Positions 1-6,986 of a DNA stretch of 10,392 nucleotides are shown in pieces; positions within the stretch are counted from its first letter, which is position 1, and every line of letters begins with the position of its first letter. The notes below the pieces were generated by a model. That model ran no database searches. It saw only the letters and a program-made list of their open reading frames with translations, and was not told where the DNA came from. The stretch covers positions 1 through 10,392 of the forward strand of contig JAVBMW010000004.1 of assembly GCA_031551965.1 (NCBI GenBank). Reading direction: 5' to 3'. Source of the DNA: CALVGQ01 sp031551965 (GTDB lineage Bacteria > Bacillota_I > Bacilli_A > Erysipelotrichales > Erysipelotrichaceae). Both the position numbers and the translations under genes were made by a program.

Positions 1-1144
1 CAACCGCTGCTGCAACGCCACTCGCAACTCTGTCATCAAATGGCGACGGGATTATGTATTCAGGTGTCAATTCGTCATCACTTACAAGACTTGCAATTGC
101 TTTTGCTGCTGCAATCTTCATCTCATCGTTGATGTCGCTTGCACGAACCTCAAATGCACCTTTGAAAATTCCTGGGAATGCAAGAACGTTGTTTATCTGA
201 TTTGGGAAATCAGAACGACCAGTTCCAACCACATAAGCTCCTGCTTCTTTTGCGATGTGATAATCAATTTCAGGAACTGGGTTTGCCATTGCAAGGACGA
301 TCGATTTTTCATTCATTGACGCAACCATTTCTTTAGTTAAAATATTAGCGACAGAAACACCGATGAAGGCATCAGCACCGACTAATGCTTCAGCTAAATC
401 TGCATAGTTTTGGTCATCTAAGTTCACATAGTCCAATAATTCTTGGGTTAAGAAATCATATTTTTCTTTTTTTGCTTTTGAAACGTTTCCTTTTGAATTG
501 AAACCATAGATTTTAGTGAATCCATAATTGAATAACATACGAATAATGCTGCTTCCGGCAGCTCCACATCCCGATACGACAATTTTGATGTCTTCAGGTT
601 TTTTGCCAGTTAAACGTACATAGTTGATCATGGCAGCTAATGTAACGATAGCTGTTCCATGTTGATCATCATGGAAAACAGGAATATTTAAATCGTTGAT
701 CAATGTTCGTTCGATTTCAACACAACGAGGAGCTCCGATATCTTCAAGGAAAATTCCACCAAAACCTGGCGCTACAGCTTTACAGATTGAGATGATCTCT
801 TTTGGATTTTTTGTATCCAAACAAAGTGGAAATACATCGATATTGGCAAATTTTTTCATAAGTAATGCTTTGCCTTCCATTACAGGTAATGCAGCTGCAG
901 GACCAATATCCCCTAAACCTAAAACAGCCGTCCCATCTGTGACAATAACCAAACTATTTCCTTTTGATGTATAAAGATATGCCTTTTCAGGGTCTTTAGC
1001 GATTTCCAGGCAAGCAGCTGCAACACCCGGTGTGTACGCTAATCCCAAGTCGTCTTTGTTGTCCAAGACAACCTTTGAAGCTATTTGTAGCTTACCAATA
1101 TGTTCACTATGGTATTTTAATGCTAATTCATTTATATCAGACAT
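1..1144 (-). CDS. Malic enzyme (oxaloacetate-decarboxylating), 3' end cut by the window edge
   Basis: Oxidative decarboxylation of malate to pyruvate with reduction of NAD or NADP, in the cytosol. I translated 381 codons from the ATG at 1144-1142; short bacterial malic enzymes are about 390-400 residues, so only the last few are missing. Visible motifs: AYTPGVA with the catalytic Tyr37; the segment 61-111 with DGTAVLGLGDIG and EGKALL, giving the catalytic Lys92; LEDIGAPRC, giving metal ligands Glu134 and Asp135; HDDQHGTAI at 158-166 with a further metal Asp; the dinucleotide loop GCGAAG at 192-197; ANPVPEI at 287-293; and GTGRSDFPNQINN at 307-319. Residues just after the dinucleotide strand do not let me choose NAD or NADP. 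The start is supported by AAAGGAG at 1158-1152, 7 bases upstream. The gene is divergent from the Bmp-like lipoprotein gene. Family assignment is very secure; the missing end is the only gap. Confidence 0.95.
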   Translation of the reverse strand, partial: MSDINELALKYHSEHIGKLQIASKVVLDNKDDLGLAYTPGVAAACLEIAKDPEKAYLYTSKGNSLVIVTDGTAVLGLGDIGPAAALPVMEGKALLMKKFANIDVFPLCLDTKNPKEIISICKAVAPGFGGIFLEDIGAPRCVEIERTLINDLNIPVFHDDQHGTAIVTLAAMINYVRLTGKKPEDIKIVVSGCGAAGSSIIRMLFNYGFTKIYGFNSKGNVSKAKKEKYDFLTQELLDYVNLDDQNYADLAEALVGADAFIGVSVANILTKEMVASMNEKSIVLAMANPVPEIDYHIAKEAGAYVVGTGRSDFPNQINNVLAFPGIFKGAFEVRASDINDEMKIAAAKAIASLVSDDELTPEYIIPSPFDDRVASGVAAAV

Positions 1145-1172
1145 GAATAATCTCCTTTACTCTATACATCTA

Positions 1173-1201
1173 AGTATAAACCGTTTTGAGTCTTGTTTAA
1201 A
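1173..1201 (-). promoter_or_regulatory. Possible promoter of the malic enzyme gene
   Basis: On the minus strand a good -10 (TATACT, 1178-1173) lies about 20 bases upstream of the ribosome site. At 17-base spacing the -35 would be TTTAAA (1201-1196), a weak match to TTGACA. The -10 is convincing and the -35 is not, so this is a tentative call. Confidence 0.35.
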
Positions 1202-1221
1202 CACTTTTAGAGCATTTTAAA

Positions 1222-1239
1222 TCAAATGAACTGATTTGA
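1222..1239. promoter_or_regulatory. Inverted repeat overlapping the -35 of the lipoprotein promoter
   Basis: TCAAAT (1222-1227) and ATTTGA (1234-1239) form a perfect 6-base inverted repeat around a 6-base spacer. The right arm overlaps the -35 hexamer at 1236-1241. It could be an operator for the divergent region. With arms this short and AT-rich, chance is also possible. Confidence 0.25.
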
Positions 1240-1264
1240 CTTAGTTGACATAAATTATTATACT
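1236..1264 (+). promoter_or_regulatory. Sigma-70-type promoter of the Bmp-like lipoprotein gene
   Basis: TTGACT (1236-1241), a 17-base spacer and TATACT (1259-1264): a near-consensus housekeeping promoter. Transcription would start at about 1271, some 32 bases before the chosen start codon. That distance leaves room for the ribosome site at 1293-1297 and argues against translation starting at the earlier ATG at 1279, which would lie only about 8 bases into the transcript with no ribosome site. Confidence 0.65.
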
Positions 1265-1302
1265 TATTTTCGTAAGAAATGACTTACATCACAGAGGAAA
1301 AA

Positions 1303-2364
1303 ATGATGAAACTATTTAAAATCGTATTAATATTATTTTTGTCTTTAACAATATTTGCTGGATGTTCTGCAAAACAAGCTCCTGAACAACCAGTAGATGA
1401 AAGAAAATGTCCTGTAAGAATTGGACTGGTCACGGATATTGAGGGAATTGATGATCGATCATTCAATCAATCAGCTTGGGAAGGTATTCAACATTTCGCA
1501 ACTGAAAATAATTTGGATTTGGAATGTATAAGTTACCTGCAATCCATTACGGATAAAGACTATATTCCAAATTTAACTACCTATGCCGATCAAAATTATG
1601 ATTTGATCGTTGCGAGTGGCAGTTTGTTTACTGAGGCGGTCACAATTGTATCCGCTAATTATCCAAATCGTAATTTCCTGTTGATTGATGGACATGTGGA
1701 AGCTAAAAATGTAATGAGTGCAACCTTCGCCGTTGAACAAGGCTCATTTCTAGTTGGTGTGGCTGCAGGTTTGGTGGCGATCGATGAAGAAACAAGTACA
1801 GTTGGATTTATTGGAGGCATGGAAAATGATTTGATCAAAGCCTATCAAGCCGGTTTTGAACAAGGTGTCAATGCAGTAAATCCGGATGCAAATATCTTGG
1901 TTGATTATTGTTTCGATTTCATTGATGATGAAGTGGCTCGATCATTGGCAGTGAAACAATACGATGCAGGGGCGACTGTGATTTACCAAGTCGCTGGGTT
2001 GGCTGGTAATGGAATATTCGAAGAAGCCACAAAACGAGACGATGTTTGGGTCATTAATGTTGAGCTGAACCAAGTTGATGAAGATGGAGCATCAACAAAT
2101 GATGTGCTTTTAACTTCCATGATCAAACGAGTTGATATAGTGTCAAATGAAATTTGTACTATGATATTAAATAAAACATTCAAAGGTGGAGTGAAACAAT
2201 TTACTCTTGAAAACGAAGGCATTGGCGCAGAGCTTTCGACCGAACGTAATCTGACAGCTGAGCAAATTGCGATAATTGAGGAGTATGATGCTAAAATCAA
2301 AGCTGGGGAAATCGTAGTAACTACTGAAACTACAATCGAAAATGGACAAAGTAATGATAATTAA
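1303..2364 (+). CDS. Bmp/PnrA-family substrate-binding lipoprotein (orphan)
   Basis: A lipid-anchored extracellular binding protein of the basic membrane protein family, whose studied members (TmpC/PnrA) bind purine nucleosides for ABC uptake. From the ATG at 1303 it is 353 residues. A lysine-containing hydrophobic signal peptide ends in a lipobox, IFAGC, with the lipidated Cys21. The Phe at -3 is a little unusual. Family signatures follow: GLVTDIEGIDDRSFNQSAWEG (positions 41-61, with the D-x-SFN element), FLLIDG, GVAAGLVA, VGFIGGMENDLIKAYQAGF, and a VAGLAGNGIFEEA stretch matching the family's G-x-G region. An upstream in-frame ATG at 1279 has no ribosome site; AGAGG at 1293-1297 serves the ATGs at 1303 or 1306, which I cannot separate. 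No ATP-binding or permease gene is nearby, so the transporter partner must be encoded elsewhere or the protein acts alone. Ligand is inferred from family only. Confidence 0.9.
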   Translation: MMKLFKIVLILFLSLTIFAGCSAKQAPEQPVDERKCPVRIGLVTDIEGIDDRSFNQSAWEGIQHFATENNLDLECISYLQSITDKDYIPNLTTYADQNYDLIVASGSLFTEAVTIVSANYPNRNFLLIDGHVEAKNVMSATFAVEQGSFLVGVAAGLVAIDEETSTVGFIGGMENDLIKAYQAGFEQGVNAVNPDANILVDYCFDFIDDEVARSLAVKQYDAGATVIYQVAGLAGNGIFEEATKRDDVWVINVELNQVDEDGASTNDVLLTSMIKRVDIVSNEICTMILNKTFKGGVKQFTLENEGIGAELSTERNLTAEQIAIIEEYDAKIKAGEIVVTTETTIENGQSNDN

Positions 2365-2368
2365 CATT

Positions 2369-2397
2369 GAGGAAACGAAAAATTTTCCTCTTTTTTT
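2369..2397 (+). terminator. Intrinsic terminator after the lipoprotein gene
   Basis: GAGGAAA (2369-2375) pairs with TTTCCTC (2384-2390) across an 8-base loop, followed directly by seven Ts (2391-2397). It begins 5 bases after the TAA of the lipoprotein gene. It stands between that gene and the next plus-strand gene, for which I see no convincing separate promoter. Confidence 0.8.
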
Positions 2398-2428
2398 ATA
2401 TATTTTTTTATTTTGGACAAGCTAAAAT

Positions 2429-2444
2429 AGAGGTGATTAATTTG
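2429..2444 (+). promoter_or_regulatory. Ribosome site that fixes a TTG start for the tocopherol-cyclase-like gene
   Basis: AGAGGTG (2429-2435) is followed by six bases and TTG at 2442-2444. This is the only good ribosome site in front of the frame. The in-frame GTG at 2433 lies inside the site itself, and the upstream in-frame TTG at 2367 has no ribosome site. Confidence 0.75.
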
Positions 2445-3326
2445 AAATATTTTCATGGGATAAAAGGTAAAAAAGGTGTGTTTGAGGGATGGTATTTTAA
2501 ACATCAAAAAGAAGATAAAACGCTTGCATTCATACCTTCTGTTATTGTAGATAAAAAAGGAAACAAAAAAGCGGTATTACAAATTGTAACACAGGATCGA
2601 TCTTGGACAATTGAAGAAAGCATTCAGGAATTTAGTGCTGAAGGAAATCAATTAAGCATTAGAATCGCAAAAAATTATTTTAATGAACGAGGATGTGTTT
2701 TAAATATAGATACAGATGATTTAAAAGTTCAAGGTAAAATAAGTTACGATGATTTGTTGAAGCCCCAAACTGACATAATGGGACCTCTTCGGTTTATCCC
2801 TAATTTAGTTTGTAATCATGGTATTGTTAGTTTATATCACTGTTGCCATGGTTCAGTTACGATCAATGATGAAAGCTATGATATGGAAATGGCTCATGGA
2901 TATATCGAAATGGATTGGGGAAGTGGATTTCCGAAGAAATATGTTTGGGCTCATGCAGGTTGGATGGAATATGAACCTGTATGTGTGGTTTCTGCGATCG
3001 CAAAAATAAAAATATTGGGAATTCCAATTTGGGGTTGTTTTGGTTATGTTTTACAAGGATATCAAGGTACAAAAATCGCTACCTACTTAGGCGCAAAAGT
3101 AATCAAAATCGCAGAGAATGAATTATTGATCAAACAAAATGATTTATCGATATCGATGAAACGATTAAGTGATAAAAAAGTTGAATTGGATGCCCCTTGT
3201 TCAGGTGAGTTCAGTTTAAAAACATCAGAAAATGTAAGTTGTGAAGTAGAAATTATCGTTACTGATAAACAAAAAGAACTGATTCATCGAATCATTAAAT
3301 TCGGTAGTTTTGAAACTATGCTTTAA
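2442..3326 (+). CDS. Tocopherol-cyclase-family protein (lipocalin-like), function unknown
   Basis: Read from the TTG at 2442 this is 294 residues. Three blocks match the tocopherol cyclase family: FEGWYFK at 14-20; MGPLRFIPN.VCNHGIVSLYH at 113-133; and GYIEMDWGSGFPKKYVWAHA at 153-172. In plants and cyanobacteria this family closes the chromanol ring of vitamin E. Nothing here suggests tocopherol synthesis, and a Firmicute is not expected to make it, so the family name should not be taken as an enzyme activity. No signal peptide or membrane segment is seen from this start; it is probably cytosolic. A longer frame from 2367 would add a Phe-rich false signal peptide encoded by the terminator. 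The gene is downstream of that terminator and probably depends on read-through. Its stop overlaps by 4 bases the end of the convergent glycerate kinase fusion gene. Family membership is confident; the role is unknown. Confidence 0.8.
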   Translation: MKYFHGIKGKKGVFEGWYFKHQKEDKTLAFIPSVIVDKKGNKKAVLQIVTQDRSWTIEESIQEFSAEGNQLSIRIAKNYFNERGCVLNIDTDDLKVQGKISYDDLLKPQTDIMGPLRFIPNLVCNHGIVSLYHCCHGSVTINDESYDMEMAHGYIEMDWGSGFPKKYVWAHAGWMEYEPVCVVSAIAKIKILGIPIWGCFGYVLQGYQGTKIATYLGAKVIKIAENELLIKQNDLSISMKRLSDKKVELDAPCSGEFSLKTSENVSCEVEIIVTDKQKELIHRIIKFGSFETML

Positions 3327-5467
3327 TTATTAGTGATTGTGAATGTTTGTTTTTCAATTTCAGAAATTAAATCAGGTTGACAGAATCCAACTCCTAGAGT
3401 TGTCCCAAAACTGATCAAAGCGGAATGAGGATTGTTTGGTAAATCAAAACTGGCGGCTGTAGTGTCATGAATCAATTTCAGAAATATAGGTTTATTGAAT
3501 TTTTTGAATAGTTCAGCTGTCAAATATTTCTCATAGTTGTCAGTTATTTTTAGTAACTTTCCATATCCGCCACGATCGATTAGAATACCTTGATCAACAT
3601 AATTTGCGATACTCATTCCGATGTTGATTTCAGTTTCACATAGATGTTCATTCTCGTGAATAGTTTGAACTAATATATCAAAGATCATCGTATGAAGAGA
3701 CTTTGCATCTTCAAGGGTAGGTTGAAGTATCCATTGGGTAAATGAGGCAGGAATTGCCTGATCAAAATATATTGTCGATGAATCATTCTGATGGACCATT
3801 TTACCTCGCTTGACTAAAGTATGACCAAAATCAAAAAGTAAAGCTTGTTTACACTGTAAACTCATTCTTTTTGCAGCTCCGATAATCGACATATTCTTGC
3901 TGTGAGCTGAAATTTCTAAATGGATTTGAGGAATACTTTTTTGTAGTTGAGCTAAAATGATGGGTCCTAAACTGCTTTCCATCAGTCCACCACATAAGAC
4001 TAAATGATCTATGTTTTGCCAAGCTTCCCATTGCCTTTGATTCCATGAATGACGTCGTATTCGTTCATCATGGAAATGAAGCCCTAAAATTAAACTTTTA
4101 GTCCAACAAATTCGCTGATTAATTCGATCTTGCAGCTCTTTGTAACGATTGATCAATGAGGCACATTGATCGTATATATCATTTTGTAATGGAATATTTA
4201 ATTCATGGAGGCAATCTTGAAGAGTTTGCCTTAAAAATTGACTGGAAAGAATCTCTGAACAGGCAATATAGCCATTTTCAGTTGAAATTTCAACTTGATT
4301 TAGTGAAGCGTTAGGAATCATAGTACCGTTTTTGATGAATGGAAAATATTGACTACGAATAATATTTTCGGCAGTCTTTTTACAGTTTGAATAGGCGATA
4401 TCAAATTTCATTGCTTCGGTACTCGTAAAAGATCCATCATTGATTGAAATCAATTCATCAACGCCAAGTTCGCTGGCATCTAATGTAACAGGATCGATCT
4501 TTCCAGCTAGTGCAACAACAGCAACATTGTGTTTTTTGGTGATTTTAACGATTCCAGAAAGAACTTTTCCCATGTTGGATTGATGATCGATGCGACCTTC
4601 ACCTGTTATGATCAAGTCAGCATTTTGACACTTTGATTCAAAATCAGAAAAGGTGAGTAAAAGTTCGATCCCTGATTTCATGATGCTATTTGTAGTCGTT
4701 AAAAAGGCAAAACCTAAACCACCTGCTGCTCCTGCACCAGGAGTATTACGATGATCGATATGAAAATGCTGAACCATAATATCAGCGTAATTTGCCATCA
4801 TCTGGTCAAATAATTCGATTTGATCAGGTTGTACTCCCTTTTGAGGACCAAATATGGCTATTGAACCATGAACTCCACAAAGTGGATTATTCACATCACT
4901 CGCTAAAGTAAAATGACACTCGCTCAATCGCGGGTCGAGTTGTTTCGTACTTAATTTAAAAATCTCACCACATGCTTGTAAACCAAATTGTACTGGTTTG
5001 TCATATTTGTCAAAGAATTCCACTCCTAATGCCTGCAACATACCCATGCCACCATCACAAGTTGCGCTGCCACCAAGTCCAATTATAAATTTTCGACAAC
5101 CTTTTTGGAGTGCGTATTTGATCATTTCTCCAACGCCATAGGTGGTCGCATACAAAGGTTCTAAAATCTTGGCGTAATGCAATCCTGCTGCCTGAGCCAT
5201 TTCGATAACTGCAGTTTTTGTGGAAGTATCAATCAAAAGCTGAGCATTAACTTTTTCCTGAAATGGCCCAGTTACTTGAATTGTTTCATTGTTTCCTGTC
5301 ATGATCTGACTCAACGCAAAAAGGGTTCCTTCGCCGCCATCAGCGATCGGAATAATTTCAGTTTCACAGGTTGGATCAGCGAGGATGATGCCTTCTTTAA
5401 TAGCTGATGCTGCTTCAATTGATGTAAGGGATCCCTTGAATGAATCAGGTATGATTATAATTTTCAT
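3323..5467 (-). CDS. Glycerate kinase fused to a permuted sugar-kinase-like (ASKHA) domain
   Basis: A 714-residue protein in one uninterrupted frame, almost twice the usual 375-385 of glycerate kinases. Residues 1-378 are a full GarK/GlxK-type glycerate kinase, which phosphorylates D-glycerate with ATP (E. coli members give 2-phosphoglycerate). Its motifs are PDSFKGS (7-13), PIADGGEGT (40-48), GLGGSATCDGGMGMLQALG (130-148), DVNNPLCG (191-198), GAGAAGGLGF (244-253) and ITGEGRIDHQS (287-297). Residues about 383-714 carry sugar-kinase-like ASKHA motifs in an unusual order: LCGGL (491-495) and IIGAAKR (528-534), then FDFGHTLVKRG (545-555), NIGMSIANYV (615-624), HDTTAA (667-672) and SFGTTLGVGF (686-695). 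The ATG at 5467 has AAGGAG at 5481-5476, 8 bases upstream. The internal Met383 has no ribosome site, so two separate proteins are unlikely. The gene follows the pncA-pncB terminator and converges with the tocopherol-cyclase-like gene. First-domain function is secure; the second domain's substrate is unknown. Confidence 0.9.
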   Translation of the reverse strand: MKIIIIPDSFKGSLTSIEAASAIKEGIILADPTCETEIIPIADGGEGTLFALSQIMTGNNETIQVTGPFQEKVNAQLLIDTSTKTAVIEMAQAAGLHYAKILEPLYATTYGVGEMIKYALQKGCRKFIIGLGGSATCDGGMGMLQALGVEFFDKYDKPVQFGLQACGEIFKLSTKQLDPRLSECHFTLASDVNNPLCGVHGSIAIFGPQKGVQPDQIELFDQMMANYADIMVQHFHIDHRNTPGAGAAGGLGFAFLTTTNSIMKSGIELLLTFSDFESKCQNADLIITGEGRIDHQSNMGKVLSGIVKITKKHNVAVVALAGKIDPVTLDASELGVDELISINDGSFTSTEAMKFDIAYSNCKKTAENIIRSQYFPFIKNGTMIPNASLNQVEISTENGYIACSEILSSQFLRQTLQDCLHELNIPLQNDIYDQCASLINRYKELQDRINQRICWTKSLILGLHFHDERIRRHSWNQRQWEAWQNIDHLVLCGGLMESSLGPIILAQLQKSIPQIHLEISAHSKNMSIIGAAKRMSLQCKQALLFDFGHTLVKRGKMVHQNDSSTIYFDQAIPASFTQWILQPTLEDAKSLHTMIFDILVQTIHENEHLCETEINIGMSIANYVDQGILIDRGGYGKLLKITDNYEKYLTAELFKKFNKPIFLKLIHDTTAASFDLPNNPHSALISFGTTLGVGFCQPDLISEIEKQTFTITNN
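3326..4321 (-). other. Permuted ASKHA kinase-like domain within the glycerate kinase fusion
   Basis: Codons 383-714 of the fusion. In ROK and hexokinase-type kinases the N-terminal half (phosphate-1 loop, catalytic Asp, phosphate-2 loop) precedes the C-terminal half (adenosine-binding GG segment, terminal GAA helix). Here the C-half-like part comes first (LCGGL and GAAKR, about 4000-3865). The phosphate-1-like DFGHT follows (about 3840-3810), then HDTTAA with a candidate catalytic Asp668, then GTTLGVG. Only 19 residues follow the phosphate-2 motif, where a normal ASKHA would still have its whole second half. This supports permutation rather than truncation, but it rests on motif reading without an alignment. 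The DFGHTL motif alone could also suggest a HAD phosphatase; the downstream HDTTAA and GTTLGVG make the kinase fold the better explanation. Confidence 0.6.
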
Positions 5468-5510
5468 GAGTTGATCTCCTTTATAGTTTCATTGTAACAG
5501 TTTCTAGGCA

Positions 5511-5534
5511 AAAGAAAAGCCGGAAACACCGGCT
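5511..5534 (-). terminator. Intrinsic terminator of the pncA-pncB operon
   Basis: On the minus strand AGCCGG (5534-5529 reading down), a 5-base loop, then CCGGCT (5523-5518), followed by a T-rich run (TTTCTTT, 5517-5511). This is the most GC-rich stem in the area. It overlaps the last two bases of the pncB stop region and separates pncB from the glycerate kinase fusion gene on the same strand. Confidence 0.8.
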
Positions 5535-6969
5535 AAAGTTTGATTGTATTTTCTTGAATGAGTCGATTTTTTAAATCGTAGAATGATTGCGAATAGTCAA
5601 CATAGTAACGATGTGGATAACGAAGACGTTTAACTTCATCCCACAATCTTCCCATTTCTTCTTGGCAGTATTGTCGAACTTCTTCAGTGGTAGGTACATT
5701 ATAAATAAGTTTTCCTGCTTTAAAAATCTGTACTTGAAGTTCTCTAATTGTATAATCCGTAATCTTTTTTTGTTTCCAAGGAGCTTGTGGATCAAACAAC
5801 ACATATTCATCAGTTGGGATTACTTCATCTCTTAGAGCTAGAATGTCGGCAATTGCTTTACCATCATCTTTGTTGTAGAAACGAATGATTTTCTTGAACC
5901 CTGGATTCGTTAACTTTTCAACATTACCACTAATTTTAATTTTAGGAATGACAACACCATTTTTTTCGTGAGCGACAACTTTATAGACCCCACCTAATAC
6001 AGGATTTGATTTTGCGGTGATCAAGTTTTCGCCAACCCCAAAGATATCGATTTTAGCGTCTTGAATAATCAAATCATCGATCAATGATTCATCAAGTGAA
6101 TTTGATACAACGATCTTACAGTCTTCCAGTCCAGCTTCATCCAACATTTTTCTTGCCTTTTTAGATAAATAAGCTAAGTCACCACTATCGATACGAATAC
6201 CGTTCAATTTGTGACCATTTGGAATAAGTACTTCTTTTGCGACCTTGATCGCATTAGGTACACCTGATAATAAAGTATCATAAGTATCTACGAGTAAAGT
6301 ACAGTTGTTTGGACATACTGTCGCATAAGCTTTAAAGGCTTCATATTCACTATCATGAAGCTGAATATAACTATGAGCCATAGTTCCTGAAATAGGAATA
6401 CCATAATTAAATCCTGCTAAGACATTACTAGTTCCAATTGCCCCGGCAATATATGCTCCTCGTGCTCCAACTGTTGCTGCTTCACCACTATGAGCGCGTC
6501 TAGCCCCCATATCGATCACAGTTCTGCCTTTTGAAGCATGGACAATTCGATAAGCTTTTGTCGTAACCAATGTTTGATAATTGATATAGCTTAGTAAAAT
6601 CGTTTCAAGGATCTGTGCTTGAATCAATTTACCTCGAATCGTCACTAATGGTTCATTGGCAAAGACTGGAGTTCCCTCAGGAACAGCATAGATATCCACT
6701 TCCATTTTCATATTTTTTAAATATTGAATAAAGTCCTCATCAAAATAATTAGTATTTCTTAAATAATTAAGATGATCTTCACTGAATTTAAAGTTTTGAA
6801 CATAATTTATAAAATCATGCAGACCATTCATGATCATAAATCCACCTTTATCAGGAACTGATCTTACAAACATATCAAAATAGCCGATTTCTTCATGTTT
6901 TCCTTCTTTAAAATAAGCATAAGACATTGTATATTCATAAAAATCTGTCATCAACATATTGTCAATCAT
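5533..6969 (-). CDS. pncB: Nicotinate phosphoribosyltransferase
   Basis: Makes nicotinate mononucleotide from nicotinate and PRPP with ATP hydrolysis, the committed step of the Preiss-Handler route to NAD. The 478 residues match the usual length of Firmicute PncB. Visible elements: MLMTDFYEYTM at the N terminus (5-15); FDMFVRSVP at 31-39; IDMGARRAHS at 152-161; ISGTMAHSYI (193-202), with His199 at the place of the autophosphorylated histidine; IRIDSGDL at 258-265 in the phosphoribosyl-binding barrel; and GVGENLITAKSNPVLGGVYK at 311-330. GAGG at 6980-6977 lies 7 bases before the ATG. It follows pncA by 17 bases on the same strand, so the two are almost certainly co-transcribed, and a terminator starts at its stop codon. 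Confidence 0.96.
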   Translation of the reverse strand: MIDNMLMTDFYEYTMSYAYFKEGKHEEIGYFDMFVRSVPDKGGFMIMNGLHDFINYVQNFKFSEDHLNYLRNTNYFDEDFIQYLKNMKMEVDIYAVPEGTPVFANEPLVTIRGKLIQAQILETILLSYINYQTLVTTKAYRIVHASKGRTVIDMGARRAHSGEAATVGARGAYIAGAIGTSNVLAGFNYGIPISGTMAHSYIQLHDSEYEAFKAYATVCPNNCTLLVDTYDTLLSGVPNAIKVAKEVLIPNGHKLNGIRIDSGDLAYLSKKARKMLDEAGLEDCKIVVSNSLDESLIDDLIIQDAKIDIFGVGENLITAKSNPVLGGVYKVVAHEKNGVVIPKIKISGNVEKLTNPGFKKIIRFYNKDDGKAIADILALRDEVIPTDEYVLFDPQAPWKQKKITDYTIRELQVQIFKAGKLIYNVPTTEEVRQYCQEEMGRLWDEVKRLRYPHRYYVDYSQSFYDLKNRLIQENTIKL

Positions 6970-6986
6970 ATTTTTTCCTCGGTTTT

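Noticed and set aside
696..974. Plus-strand open frame of 92 codons
   Set aside because: Lies entirely antisense within the malic enzyme gene, with no ribosome site and no recognisable motif.
1245..1250. A perfect TTGACA as -35 of the lipoprotein promoter
   Set aside because: At 16-18 base spacing it faces only TTTCGT-like sequence; the TATACT at 1259 is just 8 bases away. The TTGACT at 1236 has the correct 17-base spacing to TATACT.
1279..1302. Start of the lipoprotein at the ATG at 1279
   Set aside because: No ribosome site, only about 8 bases after the predicted transcript start, and it adds MTYITEEK in front of a normal lipoprotein signal peptide.
1983..2300. Minus-strand open frame of 105 codons
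   Set aside because: Antisense shadow of the lipoprotein gene; serine-rich peptide with no motif and no ribosome site.
3809..3844. HAD phosphatase domain suggested by LLFDFGHTLV
   Set aside because: The other HAD motifs do not follow, while HDTTAA and GTTLGVG fit an ASKHA kinase; kept only as an alternative.
5468..5520. Separate promoter for the glycerate kinase fusion gene (TACAAT at 5496-5491 on the minus strand)
   Set aside because: The -10 is acceptable but the -35 at 17 bases is CTTTTC, inside the terminator T tract; too weak to list, and read-through from pncB is equally possible.
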